Shown here piece by piece: positions 25,510 to 32,038 of a stretch of DNA of 64,000 nucleotides. Within the stretch, counting starts at the first letter, position 1. Each line of letters starts with the position of its first letter. The stretch is taken from NCBI RefSeq assembly GCF_000379525.1, contig NZ_KB902397.1, forward strand, positions 44,346 to 108,345, in the 5' to 3' direction. The notes beneath the pieces are model-generated. The model was not told where the DNA came from, ran no database searches, and was given only the letters and a program-made list of their open reading frames with translations. This stretch comes from Lamprocystis purpurea DSM 4197 (lineage in GTDB: Bacteria > Pseudomonadota > Gammaproteobacteria > Chromatiales > Chromatiaceae). The translations under genes and the position numbers were made by a program.

Positions 25510-27227
25510 AGGACGTGATCCGTCTGCTGCGGCTGTTCAAACCCTATCGCCACTGGATGCTGCTGGGCGCGTTGGCGGCCCTGGTGACACTGATCGCCAA
25601 CGTCGTGCTGCTGGCGGTGTCCGGGTGGTTCATCACCGCCATGGCCGTGGCGGGATCGGCCGGGGTCGCGATGAACTATTTCACGCCCGCCGCCCTGATC
25701 CGCGGCGGGTCCATCCTGCGCACCGTCGGGCGCTACGCGGAGCGTCTGATCACCCATGAGGCGACCCTGCGGCTGCTCGCCCAACTCAGGGTCTGGTTCT
25801 ACAGCCACCTCGAACCCCTGGCGCCGGCCGTGCTCCAGCGCTACCACAGCGGCGACCTGCAAAGCCGCATCCGCGCCGACGTGGACGCACTCGACACACT
25901 CTATGTCCGGGTGCTGGTGCCGGTCCTGGTCGCGACCGTGGGCGCCTGTCTGCTGCTCGGGTTCCTGCTGCTCTATGACTGGCGCATCGCCGTCGTCAGC
26001 CTGGGCTTCCTGCTGCTCGCCGGGGTCGCCGTGCCGCTGTGGAGCCGCGCCCTGGGTCAGGCCCCCGGCGAGCGCATCGCCCGAACCGAGGCCGAACTGC
26101 GCACCGCCTGCATCGACGGACTCCAGGGCCTGGGCGAACTCCAGGTCTACGGGGCCGCGGCGGCCCAGGCGCGGCACATCGACGCCCTGAGCCGGACCCT
26201 GGCGACTGAACAAGTCCGGCTGGCGGGCTATTCCGGCATCAACCAGGGCGCGGTCGGACTCTGCGCCAACTTGAGCCTCTGGACCCTGCTCTGGCTCGCC
26301 ATCCCGCTGGTGGCTGACGGCCGCCTGGCCCCGCCCCAGCTCGCCATGCTCGCGCTCTTCACCCTGGCCAGTTTCGAGGCGGTCGCGCCCCTGCCGCTGG
26401 CCTTCCAGCAGCTCGGACGCACCCTGGCCGCCGCTCGGCGTCTGTTCGCCATCGTCGACGCGCGGCCGGCGGTCGAAGAACCGGCGGGACCCTCGCCCCG
26501 CCCGGACCGCTTCGATATCCGCATCGCAGACCTGGGCTTCAGTTACCCCGGCGCCGCCGCCCCCGCCCTGGATGGCCTGAGCCTGGACGTCCCCCAAGGC
26601 GGACGGGTGGCCATCGTCGGCGCCAGTGGCTCGGGCAAGACCACGCTGTTCAACCTGCTGCTGCGCTTCTGGACCCCGGACCGCGGGACCATCCATCTGG
26701 GCGGCCACGACCTGGCACAGTACCGCGGCGACGATCTGCGCCGTTACGTCACCCTGGTCAGTCAGCACACGCATCTGTTTGATCTCAGCATCCGCGACAA
26801 CCTGCTGATCGCCGCCCCGGACGCCTCACCCGCCCGCCTGGAACAAGCCTGCCGGGTCGCCCAAATCCACGACTTCATCACCACCCTGCCCGAGGGCTAC
26901 GACACCTGGGCGGGCGAAACCGGCGTCCGGCTCTCCGGCGGCCAGGCCAGGCGCATCGCCATCGCCCGCGCCCTGCTGCGCGACGCCCCCGTCCTCCTGC
27001 TCGACGAACCCACCGAGGGTCTGGACGGCGAAACCGAACAAGCGTTGATGGAATCACTGGACCGCCTGATGGTCGGGCGCACCGTCATCCTCATCACCCA
27101 CCGGCCCGTGGGTCTGGACTGGGCGGATCAGGTGCTGGTGATGGATCAGGGGCGGGTGTTGGCGCGGGGGGATGCGTCGGTGATTGCGGGGGCGACGGGG
27201 GCGGAGTTGTTGGGTGGGGGGGATTGA
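25506..27227 (+). CDS. cydC: Heterodimeric thiol ABC exporter, subunit CydC
   Basis: Partner of CydD, 573 residues, in the usual order cydD-cydC with ATGA overlap. The membrane domain starts MKDVIRLLRLFKPYRHWMLLGAL and contains AVSGWFITAMA and SRIRADVDALD, typical of CydC. The ATPase domain has Walker A GASGSGKTT (about 372), LSGGQARRIAIARALL (about 477), Walker B VLLLDEPTEGLD and the H-loop ITHRP. All ATPase motifs are intact. The coding sequence becomes very G-rich in its last 60 bases, running into a 7-bp tandem repeat just after the stop. Confidence 0.95.
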   Translation: MKDVIRLLRLFKPYRHWMLLGALAALVTLIANVVLLAVSGWFITAMAVAGSAGVAMNYFTPAALIRGGSILRTVGRYAERLITHEATLRLLAQLRVWFYSHLEPLAPAVLQRYHSGDLQSRIRADVDALDTLYVRVLVPVLVATVGACLLLGFLLLYDWRIAVVSLGFLLLAGVAVPLWSRALGQAPGERIARTEAELRTACIDGLQGLGELQVYGAAAAQARHIDALSRTLATEQVRLAGYSGINQGAVGLCANLSLWTLLWLAIPLVADGRLAPPQLAMLALFTLASFEAVAPLPLAFQQLGRTLAAARRLFAIVDARPAVEEPAGPSPRPDRFDIRIADLGFSYPGAAAPALDGLSLDVPQGGRVAIVGASGSGKTTLFNLLLRFWTPDRGTIHLGGHDLAQYRGDDLRRYVTLVSQHTHLFDLSIRDNLLIAAPDASPARLEQACRVAQIHDFITTLPEGYDTWAGETGVRLSGGQARRIAIARALLRDAPVLLLDEPTEGLDGETEQALMESLDRLMVGRTVILITHRPVGLDWADQVLVMDQGRVLARGDASVIAGATGAELLGGGD

Positions 27228-27230
27228 AGA

Positions 27231-27265
27231 GTTCGGAGTTGGGAGTTCGGAGTTCGGAGTTCGGA
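27231..27265 (+). repeat. 7-bp tandem repeat, five units
   Basis: Five head-to-tail units of GTTCGGA (second unit GTTGGGA) start three bases after the cydC stop. The tract is too short for a CRISPR or satellite and codes for nothing. Confidence 0.8.
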
Positions 27266-27375
27266 CCTTGGTCGTCAACCCGGACGGCCGGAGATCGATG
27301 CGGCGGTTGGTCCGCACGGATCACGGTTCTGCCGAAGGGTCCGCTGCGCGGACCGGCGACCGCGCAGATCGCGAT

Positions 27376-27418
27376 GTAGGTGCGACTTCAGTCGCACCGA
27401 CACTGACCGGTATCCAAA
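27376..27418 (-). repeat. REP-like palindrome, inverted copy of 23295-23338
   Basis: GTAGGTGCGACTTCAGTCGCACC is a hairpin. The reverse complement of this stretch, together with the following CACTGACCGGTATCCAAA, matches 23295-23338. It abuts the broken nuclease gene. Confidence 0.65.
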
Positions 27419-27930
27419 TTGTCGGAAATCACCTACGCCCACCGGTTCCGGATACGCGATGACCAGGGGCGTACCCTGCTCGACCACGGCGGCATCCGGC
27501 TGCTGGAACTTGGCAAGTTCGCCGCCGGGCCGGGGCAGACCGAGCGGGTCGACACCGAGTTGACGCGATGGCTGAAATTCTTCACCGAAGGCGAGCGACT
27601 CGTCGAGGACGCCCTGCCCGAGTGGATGCAAAAGAGATGCGACAAGCCATGAGTACCCTGAAGGGCTTCTCCGAAAAAGAGCGCGAGTACCACGCGTATC
27701 AGGCGCGCCAGAATGACCTGCGCCAACAATCCAGCATCCAGCGCCGCCTTGATGAACTGGAGGCGGCGGCCATCCGGGCGCAAGCGGAGAAGGAGCAGGC
27801 GCGCGCCGCGGAAGAACAGGCGCGGGCGGGAGAAAACGCCGCGCTGCAACGCGAAGCAGACGCCCGGAGCGAAATCGAACGGCTCAGGCGTCTGTTGAAG
27901 GGCGTGCCGGGCGCCGACGACGCGGGATAA
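27419..27930 (+). pseudogene. Truncated and frameshifted Rpn/PD-(D/E)XK nuclease-transposase family gene
   Basis: The first frame (27419-27652) reads EITYAHRFRIRDDQGRTLL...IRLLELGKF...LTRWLKFFTEGE...LPEWM, the back half of Rpn-type PD-(D/E)XK nuclease/transposase proteins. The next frame (from about 27628 to 27930) continues with EMRQAMSTLKGFSEKEREYHAYQARQN and a coiled C-terminus of Ala/Glu/Arg. In intact relatives these parts are contiguous, so a one-base indel near 27628-27636 splits them. The N-terminal catalytic half is missing and replaced by the REP-like repeat. The product cannot be a working nuclease. The family is associated with horizontal movement, and this fits the accessory character of 27.2-30 kb. 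Confidence 0.75.
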
Positions 27931-28008
27931 ACGCGCCGCACGGCCTATCGCCGACTGTGCGATAACGCCGGGTTGATGACCAAGGCCGCGTGACGCACAA
28001 CGCCCGAC

Positions 28009-28090
28009 CTACCAGGTGTCGACCGGACTCTTCACCGGCACCACCCCCGGCCGATTGAGCACATGGGTGTAGATAACGATGATCAAGGCC
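28009..28090 (-). pseudogene. C-terminal remnant of a tyrosine recombinase (integron-integrase-like)
   Basis: Read on the minus strand, the codons give IVIYTHVLNRPGVVPVKSPVDTW then a stop (YTHVLNR at about 28053-28073). This is the classic ending of XerC/IntI-type integrases and includes the nucleophilic tyrosine. Nothing upstream on the same strand continues the protein: the SRPBCC gene ends at 28092 in its place. It is therefore a short scar of a lost integrase. Confidence 0.7.
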
Positions 28091-28091
28091 C

Positions 28092-29090
28092 TCAGCGCAA
28101 TGGAAGATAGAGGGCCGTGCGCAACTCCCTGGGGCTGGCGACATCGGCCGGATCGTTCTCGTAGACTTCCAGCATGGGGCGGTGTTTGTCGAGTTTGAGT
28201 TTGAGCATGCGGGCATGGGCGATGGCGGCATACCAGGCGAGTTCCAGGAAGTCATAGCTGCCGGTGAGGGTCACCCGGTAGTGCCGGCCGCCGCTGAAGT
28301 CCTTGCGGTCGAAGGGGCCGGGGTCGATTCCGGCAGGTGCCGGTAACACGATGTCGCAGCGGAAGGTTTTTTTCTTGATGTCGACCTTGTGGTAGGCGCT
28401 GAAGGGCGGACCACTGGGCGCGACGCCGAGCGACGCGAGATGGGCGGCGAGCCTGGGAAAGCCGTCTTCCATGGCCCGTATCATCGCGTCCATGCCGCCG
28501 CTGAAAGGGATGACCAGCGCGCTGTGCGGCTCCAGGGTCGTCTCGCCTTCGAAGCACAACTCGGGTCCGCCAGCGTCCGGATCGATGCAACCGCGCAGCC
28601 GCGCCAGACCAAGTTCGTAGTCCTTCCCGATCATCTCGCGGACCATGGGGATCATGGGGCGCAGCAGGAAGGGCATGCGGCCGCGCAGGCACCAAGCGAC
28701 CTCGGTCCCGCCGTCCGCCTCGGTGAATTCCCACCAGACCTCCGAGCCTGACTTGAAGGGCCGCTGGATCTCCAGCCGCTGCTCGATGCGTCCCGGCTCA
28801 TCGAAGCGGACATGGGTCAGCCGGCCGGCGCCGATCGTGCGGCCATCCCAGGTGTAGTAGCCGTCCGGCTGATCTGCCGCGGCACTGAAGTGACGCTTGG
28901 CCTCCGGCTCGTGGAGCAGCCAGGGGCTCCAGTCGCTCCAACTGGGGAACTCTCGCACCCGGTCGAAGACGGTCCGGCGGTCGGTGCGCATGAACAGGCT
29001 GCGCCGGACCTCGTAGTCCCTCGGCAGTCGGCTGAGGTACAGGAGCGCAGCGGCGAGTACAATGGCGAGGATGAGCAGAAAGGCTGGCAT
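28092..29090 (-). CDS. Membrane-anchored SRPBCC protein with GyrI-like effector domain
   Basis: A 332-residue protein. An N-terminal helix (AFLLILAIVLAAALLYLSRL) anchors it in the membrane. Residues about 25-165 look like a polyketide-cyclase/START-type (SRPBCC) domain: RSLFMRTDRRTVFDRVREFPSWSDWSPW and EVWWEFTEADGGTEVAWCLRG. Residues about 185-330 match the GyrI-like/effector-binding fold, with a DUF3332-style ligand pocket not assignable by eye. Such proteins bind small hydrophobic ligands, but substrates are unknown. It is divergent from the lipoprotein gene at 29178 with an 87-base gap. Its 3' end abuts the recombinase scar. Confidence 0.8.
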   Translation of the reverse strand: MPAFLLILAIVLAAALLYLSRLPRDYEVRRSLFMRTDRRTVFDRVREFPSWSDWSPWLLHEPEAKRHFSAAADQPDGYYTWDGRTIGAGRLTHVRFDEPGRIEQRLEIQRPFKSGSEVWWEFTEADGGTEVAWCLRGRMPFLLRPMIPMVREMIGKDYELGLARLRGCIDPDAGGPELCFEGETTLEPHSALVIPFSGGMDAMIRAMEDGFPRLAAHLASLGVAPSGPPFSAYHKVDIKKKTFRCDIVLPAPAGIDPGPFDRKDFSGGRHYRVTLTGSYDFLELAWYAAIAHARMLKLKLDKHRPMLEVYENDPADVASPRELRTALYLPLR

Positions 29091-29177
29091 GAACGTTCTC
29101 CGTAGGGGCTGGGTGTTCTGGGACCGAACCAGGACGAGAATGCGACCAACATAGGGACCGACAAGGAACTCACTACG

Positions 29178-29741
29178 ATGCTGCGATTACTACAAAGCGC
29201 GTGCGCCGCGATGCTTCTCGCTCTCGGCGGATGTGCCTCAACCACCACGGTACAGCTCAATCCTGCGCCCCAAGCGCCAGTCTGTGGAAAATCGGCGAAA
29301 GCTGTTGTCTTTTGGACGACACGGTGGCGAGCGGATCAGAAAGATGTTCCGGCGAGAGAGGCCGCGGCAGCCGATGGAATCAACCTGTTCTTCAAGAAAT
29401 CGGGATGCTTCAAGTCCGTTTCAATACAGCGCCTTCACCAAGATTCGATGGAGACCATTCACACAGCGGCCGCTGAGGCGACGACGGACCAGGCGAAAGT
29501 CGTGCTGATCGCGATACGAGAGCTTGGCCCGACAGTCAGGATTGGAGGCTCACCGGCACTGGTCGAAGGCGGAACCGAAGTGGTTCTCGATATTTCGGAG
29601 TACGAAGCCGCCAAGGCAGCGCCAAGAAAATTCACTGTTGCGTGGCGAAATGGCGGACCCGGTGTGCTCAAAGGCGTGGCGTCCCTGCCACAAGACATGC
29701 AGGCAGCGCTCGCGGCAGGGCTTCAGCCATCCGCGCGATGA
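29178..29741 (+). CDS. Lipoprotein of unknown function (DUF4410-like)
   Basis: A 187-residue protein with a signal peptide ending in the lipobox LALGGCAS (Cys about 19), so probably an outer- or inner-membrane lipoprotein facing the periplasm. The mature part has an alpha/beta pattern, ADQKDVPAREAAAADGINLFFKKSGCF followed by KVVLIAIRELGPTVRIGG and TEVVLDISEYEA, reminiscent of DUF4410-type lipoproteins, though the match is weak. Codon use and base composition are clearly less GC-rich than the flanking core genes (many A-ending codons), as in the next gene, which suggests recent acquisition of this pair. Confidence 0.75.
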   Translation: MLRLLQSACAAMLLALGGCASTTTVQLNPAPQAPVCGKSAKAVVFWTTRWRADQKDVPAREAAAADGINLFFKKSGCFKSVSIQRLHQDSMETIHTAAAEATTDQAKVVLIAIRELGPTVRIGGSPALVEGGTEVVLDISEYEAAKAAPRKFTVAWRNGGPGVLKGVASLPQDMQAALAAGLQPSAR

Positions 29742-29782
29742 CGCCTGACGAGAAGCATGTACTGCAATTTGCTTGGGGAGCA

Positions 29783-30031
29783 ATGATGAGAAGAGCATTG
29801 ATACTAATAGGGTTAGTGAACTTTTCAGCCCTTGCTGCAGCCCCTGCTGTTGCCGATGATGAGATGGCATTACAGCGGTGTGTCTGGATGTGCCTGGCTA
29901 ACTCTAAGGGGAATTCCGATCCCGCCTACAGTGCCTGCGTTGAGAAATATTGCGCCGAAGAGTCGTCCGATGCGACAGCCGGAACTGGCAGAAAAGACAC
30001 CAAGAAAAATAAAAAGGAAAAAGAGGAATAA
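29783..30031 (+). CDS. Small exported protein with twin CX3C motifs
   Basis: An 82-residue protein with a signal peptide (MMRRALILIGLVNFSALAAAPAVA) and a mature domain of under 60 residues containing CVWMCLANS and, 14 residues on, CVEKYC: two CX3C pairs, the arrangement of helical-hairpin twin-CX3C folds held by two disulfides. The tail is a lysine/glutamate-rich, disordered run (KKNKKEKEE). GGGGAG stands upstream of the doubled ATG. It is on the same strand 41 bases after the lipoprotein gene and shares its lower GC content. No family is recognised. A secreted or periplasmic disulfide-bonded protein is a fair inference; its role is unknown. Confidence 0.75.
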   Translation: MMRRALILIGLVNFSALAAAPAVADDEMALQRCVWMCLANSKGNSDPAYSACVEKYCAEESSDATAGTGRKDTKKNKKEKEE

Positions 30032-30335
30032 CGGGCTAAGCGCGATTGCTTCCGATCAAACGCTCGGTCAGCCAACTCATGCGGTCCATGACGGATCAGC
30101 CATTCACGTTATTTGTTTCTGTGCGATAAGGTCCTGCCTCCGCCGCCGATCCGGATTTGACCCCTCGCATTGGTCATGGTTCCGGCCAGCCGAGGCGCCG
30201 ACCGACTGGAGTCCAAGGCTTCAGCCTTGGATCGGCAGACCAAGGCTGAAGCCTTGGACTCCAAACGCGCATCGCTGGTGAGAACGATGATCAAAGCGCA
30301 GGGCCTGGATCATCACTCCAGCTTGCGAATTGGGC
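30032..30335. repeat. Intergenic region with near-perfect 23-bp inverted repeat element
   Basis: 30208-30262 is a perfect 23-bp inverted repeat (GGAGTCCAAGGCTTCAGCCTTGG and its complement) around a 9-base loop. Together with its flanks (about 30168-30298) it matches 58693-58802 in inverse orientation, so it is a dispersed element. No gene is seen in the remaining sequence. Confidence 0.75.
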
Positions 30336-30890
30336 CTAAAGCCCCCGCCCCAACTGCGCCGCGCGCTCGGCCTCGAGCGCGTCGGCGATGTAGGCGAGCG
30401 ACAGACCCAGTTCACGGGTCCAGGTCAATTCGATGCGCCAGGTCGCCGCCGGCCGCCAGACTTGCCGCGCGCCGCCCTCGCCGCGGCGGATTGCGATCAG
30501 GCGGCGACCGGGGGTGGAGGCGTAGTCGGGGAAGCGGCTTTGATCCTCGGCCTGGCCGTATTTCTCCACCAACAGGCCCTGGATTTCTTCGAACCGCAAT
30601 TGCGTGGCGACCCGATAGGAGCGCAAGACCTTATAAATGCGCCCGCCATAGGCCAGCACAAAGACTTGGTCGACATCCTCGGCGAACACCAGCGCCAGGC
30701 TCTTGCCCGCGACCTCCTGGGTCAAGGGCGCCGGTGCAGTCTGTAAGAGCGGATTGACGTCGCCGCCAAGACAATAGCGCCCGAAGACCAGCTTCAGGCA
30801 GGGGTCCGCGGCGGCGCTGAGGCCGCTCAGCGCCAGACCCAACAGGATCGCGACAGTCGTCAGGCCCAAGCGTCTGCCCATGGTCCCCAT
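30336..30890 (-). CDS. Exported protein of unknown function
   Basis: A 184-residue protein with a signal peptide (LGLTTVAILLGLALSGLSAAADP). The mature part begins with a small cysteine pair (PCLKLVFGRYC) followed by GGDVNPLL and a mixed alpha/beta region (VFVLAYGGRIYKVLRSYRV, LRFEEIQGLLVEKYGQ, WRIELTWTRELGLSLAYI). No named domain is recognised. The ATG at 30890 or a second one at 30881 could start it; upstream sequence runs into MITE copy 4 and is not coding. It stands alone on the minus strand between two repeats. Confidence 0.75.
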   Translation of the reverse strand: MGTMGRRLGLTTVAILLGLALSGLSAAADPCLKLVFGRYCLGGDVNPLLQTAPAPLTQEVAGKSLALVFAEDVDQVFVLAYGGRIYKVLRSYRVATQLRFEEIQGLLVEKYGQAEDQSRFPDYASTPGRRLIAIRRGEGGARQVWRPAATWRIELTWTRELGLSLAYIADALEAERAAQLGRGL

Positions 30891-30951
30891 CTCTCTGGTT
30901 GCGATGATGACAGGATAACCGATCAGCCTGGAAAGCGTCGTCGGCGGTTCG

Positions 30952-31157
30952 CAGCAGTTCCAAATTTGGGTGGCCGCCGCCAACAGCGTGTCGGCCGCGA
31001 GGCCGATGGTGGATGCGCTGCGCTTATCCACCCTACGAGACCGGCTCCGTTGTAGGGTGGATAAGGCGCGCCGCTCGGTGTCAGGGACTCGGCACGTCGG
31101 TCGCGCGCGCCGCATCCACCAGAGGCTGCGCGAGGCCGCCCAAATTTGGAATTGCTG
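30952..31157 (+). mobile_element. MITE-like element, copy 4 (complete)
   Basis: 206 bp, ends CAGCAGTTCCAAATTTGGG and CCCAAATTTGGAATTGCTG. It is flanked by the 9-bp direct repeat GGCGGTTCG at 30943-30951 and 31158-31166. The interior is nearly the same as copies 1 and 2. Confidence 0.95.
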
Positions 31158-31226
31158 GGCGGTTCGCCGCCACGGCCGGATTTCGCGAGAACAATGCCTT
31201 GGGAGCGCTTGTGCAGAGCCGCATGG

Positions 31227-32036
31227 TCACCCGACGGATGATCCATCCGGTAGCGATTCCAAGGCCACCGGCCCGCCCCAGAGTCGCGTCACCAGCCCAT
31301 GGCCGGCCACCGGACAGCCGCTGGTCCAGAAGCGCTCCGTTCCGGTTCGGCCCGGGTCGGCCAGTAAACCGACCGACGCCAGTCGGTGCCTGACCTGGCG
31401 GGCGACCGCGGCGCCGGAATCCAGCACGGCCACCGCGGGACCGGCAAGATCCAGGATGACGGGTGTGAGATAGGGGTAATGGGTACAGCCCAGGACGACG
31501 GTGTCCGCTCCCCGCGCGAGGAGCGGGTTGAGGTAATCCGCCACCAGGGCGCGGGTGGACTCACCGTCCAGGTCACCCGCCTCGACCCGCTCCACCAGAC
31601 CGGGGCAGGGTTGCAGCAGGAACCGCGCCCCGGCGCCAAGCCGCTCCAGGAGCAGGCTGAAGCTCGGGCTCGCCAGGGTCGCGCGGGTCGCCAGCACCCC
31701 GATGACCCCACTACGGGTCAACCCCAAGGCCGGCTTGACCGCCGGTTCCATCGCGATGATGGGCACCGGATAGCGGGCGCGCAGCAGCCGCGCCGCCGCG
31801 CCGGTGGCGGTGTTGCAGGCCACCACGACGGCCTTTGCACCCCGCGCGATCAGGAACTCGGTGAGCACCAGGGCGCGCGCCTCGATCGCCTCCAAGGGCT
31901 TGTCGCCATAGGGCGCGTACCCCGAGTCGGCGATATACAGCAGATCTTCGGCGGGTAGTTCGCGGCGAATCTCCTTGAGGACGGTGAGTCCGCCGACGCC
32001 GGAATCGAACACCCCGATGGGTTGATCCGAGGTCAT
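31227..32036 (-). CDS. murI: Glutamate racemase
   Basis: Cytosolic, cofactor-independent enzyme making D-glutamate from L-glutamate for peptidoglycan. The 269-residue product carries the two catalytic cysteines in VVACNTATG (Cys74) and VLGCTHYPYL (Cys184), the N-terminal GVFDSGVGGLTVL with Asp11, and SGYAPYGDK. The start lies two bases after the stop of the VWA gene, so the two are surely co-transcribed, an arrangement without an obvious functional reason. The C-terminus after ALESLPDGSSVG stops 70 bases before MITE copy 4. Confidence 0.97.
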   Translation of the reverse strand: MTSDQPIGVFDSGVGGLTVLKEIRRELPAEDLLYIADSGYAPYGDKPLEAIEARALVLTEFLIARGAKAVVVACNTATGAAARLLRARYPVPIIAMEPAVKPALGLTRSGVIGVLATRATLASPSFSLLLERLGAGARFLLQPCPGLVERVEAGDLDGESTRALVADYLNPLLARGADTVVLGCTHYPYLTPVILDLAGPAVAVLDSGAAVARQVRHRLASVGLLADPGRTGTERFWTSGCPVAGHGLVTRLWGGPVALESLPDGSSVG

Positions 32037-32038
32037 GG

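Noticed and set aside
30891..31115. Coding extension of the exported protein gene through MITE copy 4
   Set aside because: The same translated peptide appears at other MITE copies, which shows it is just the repeat read as protein.
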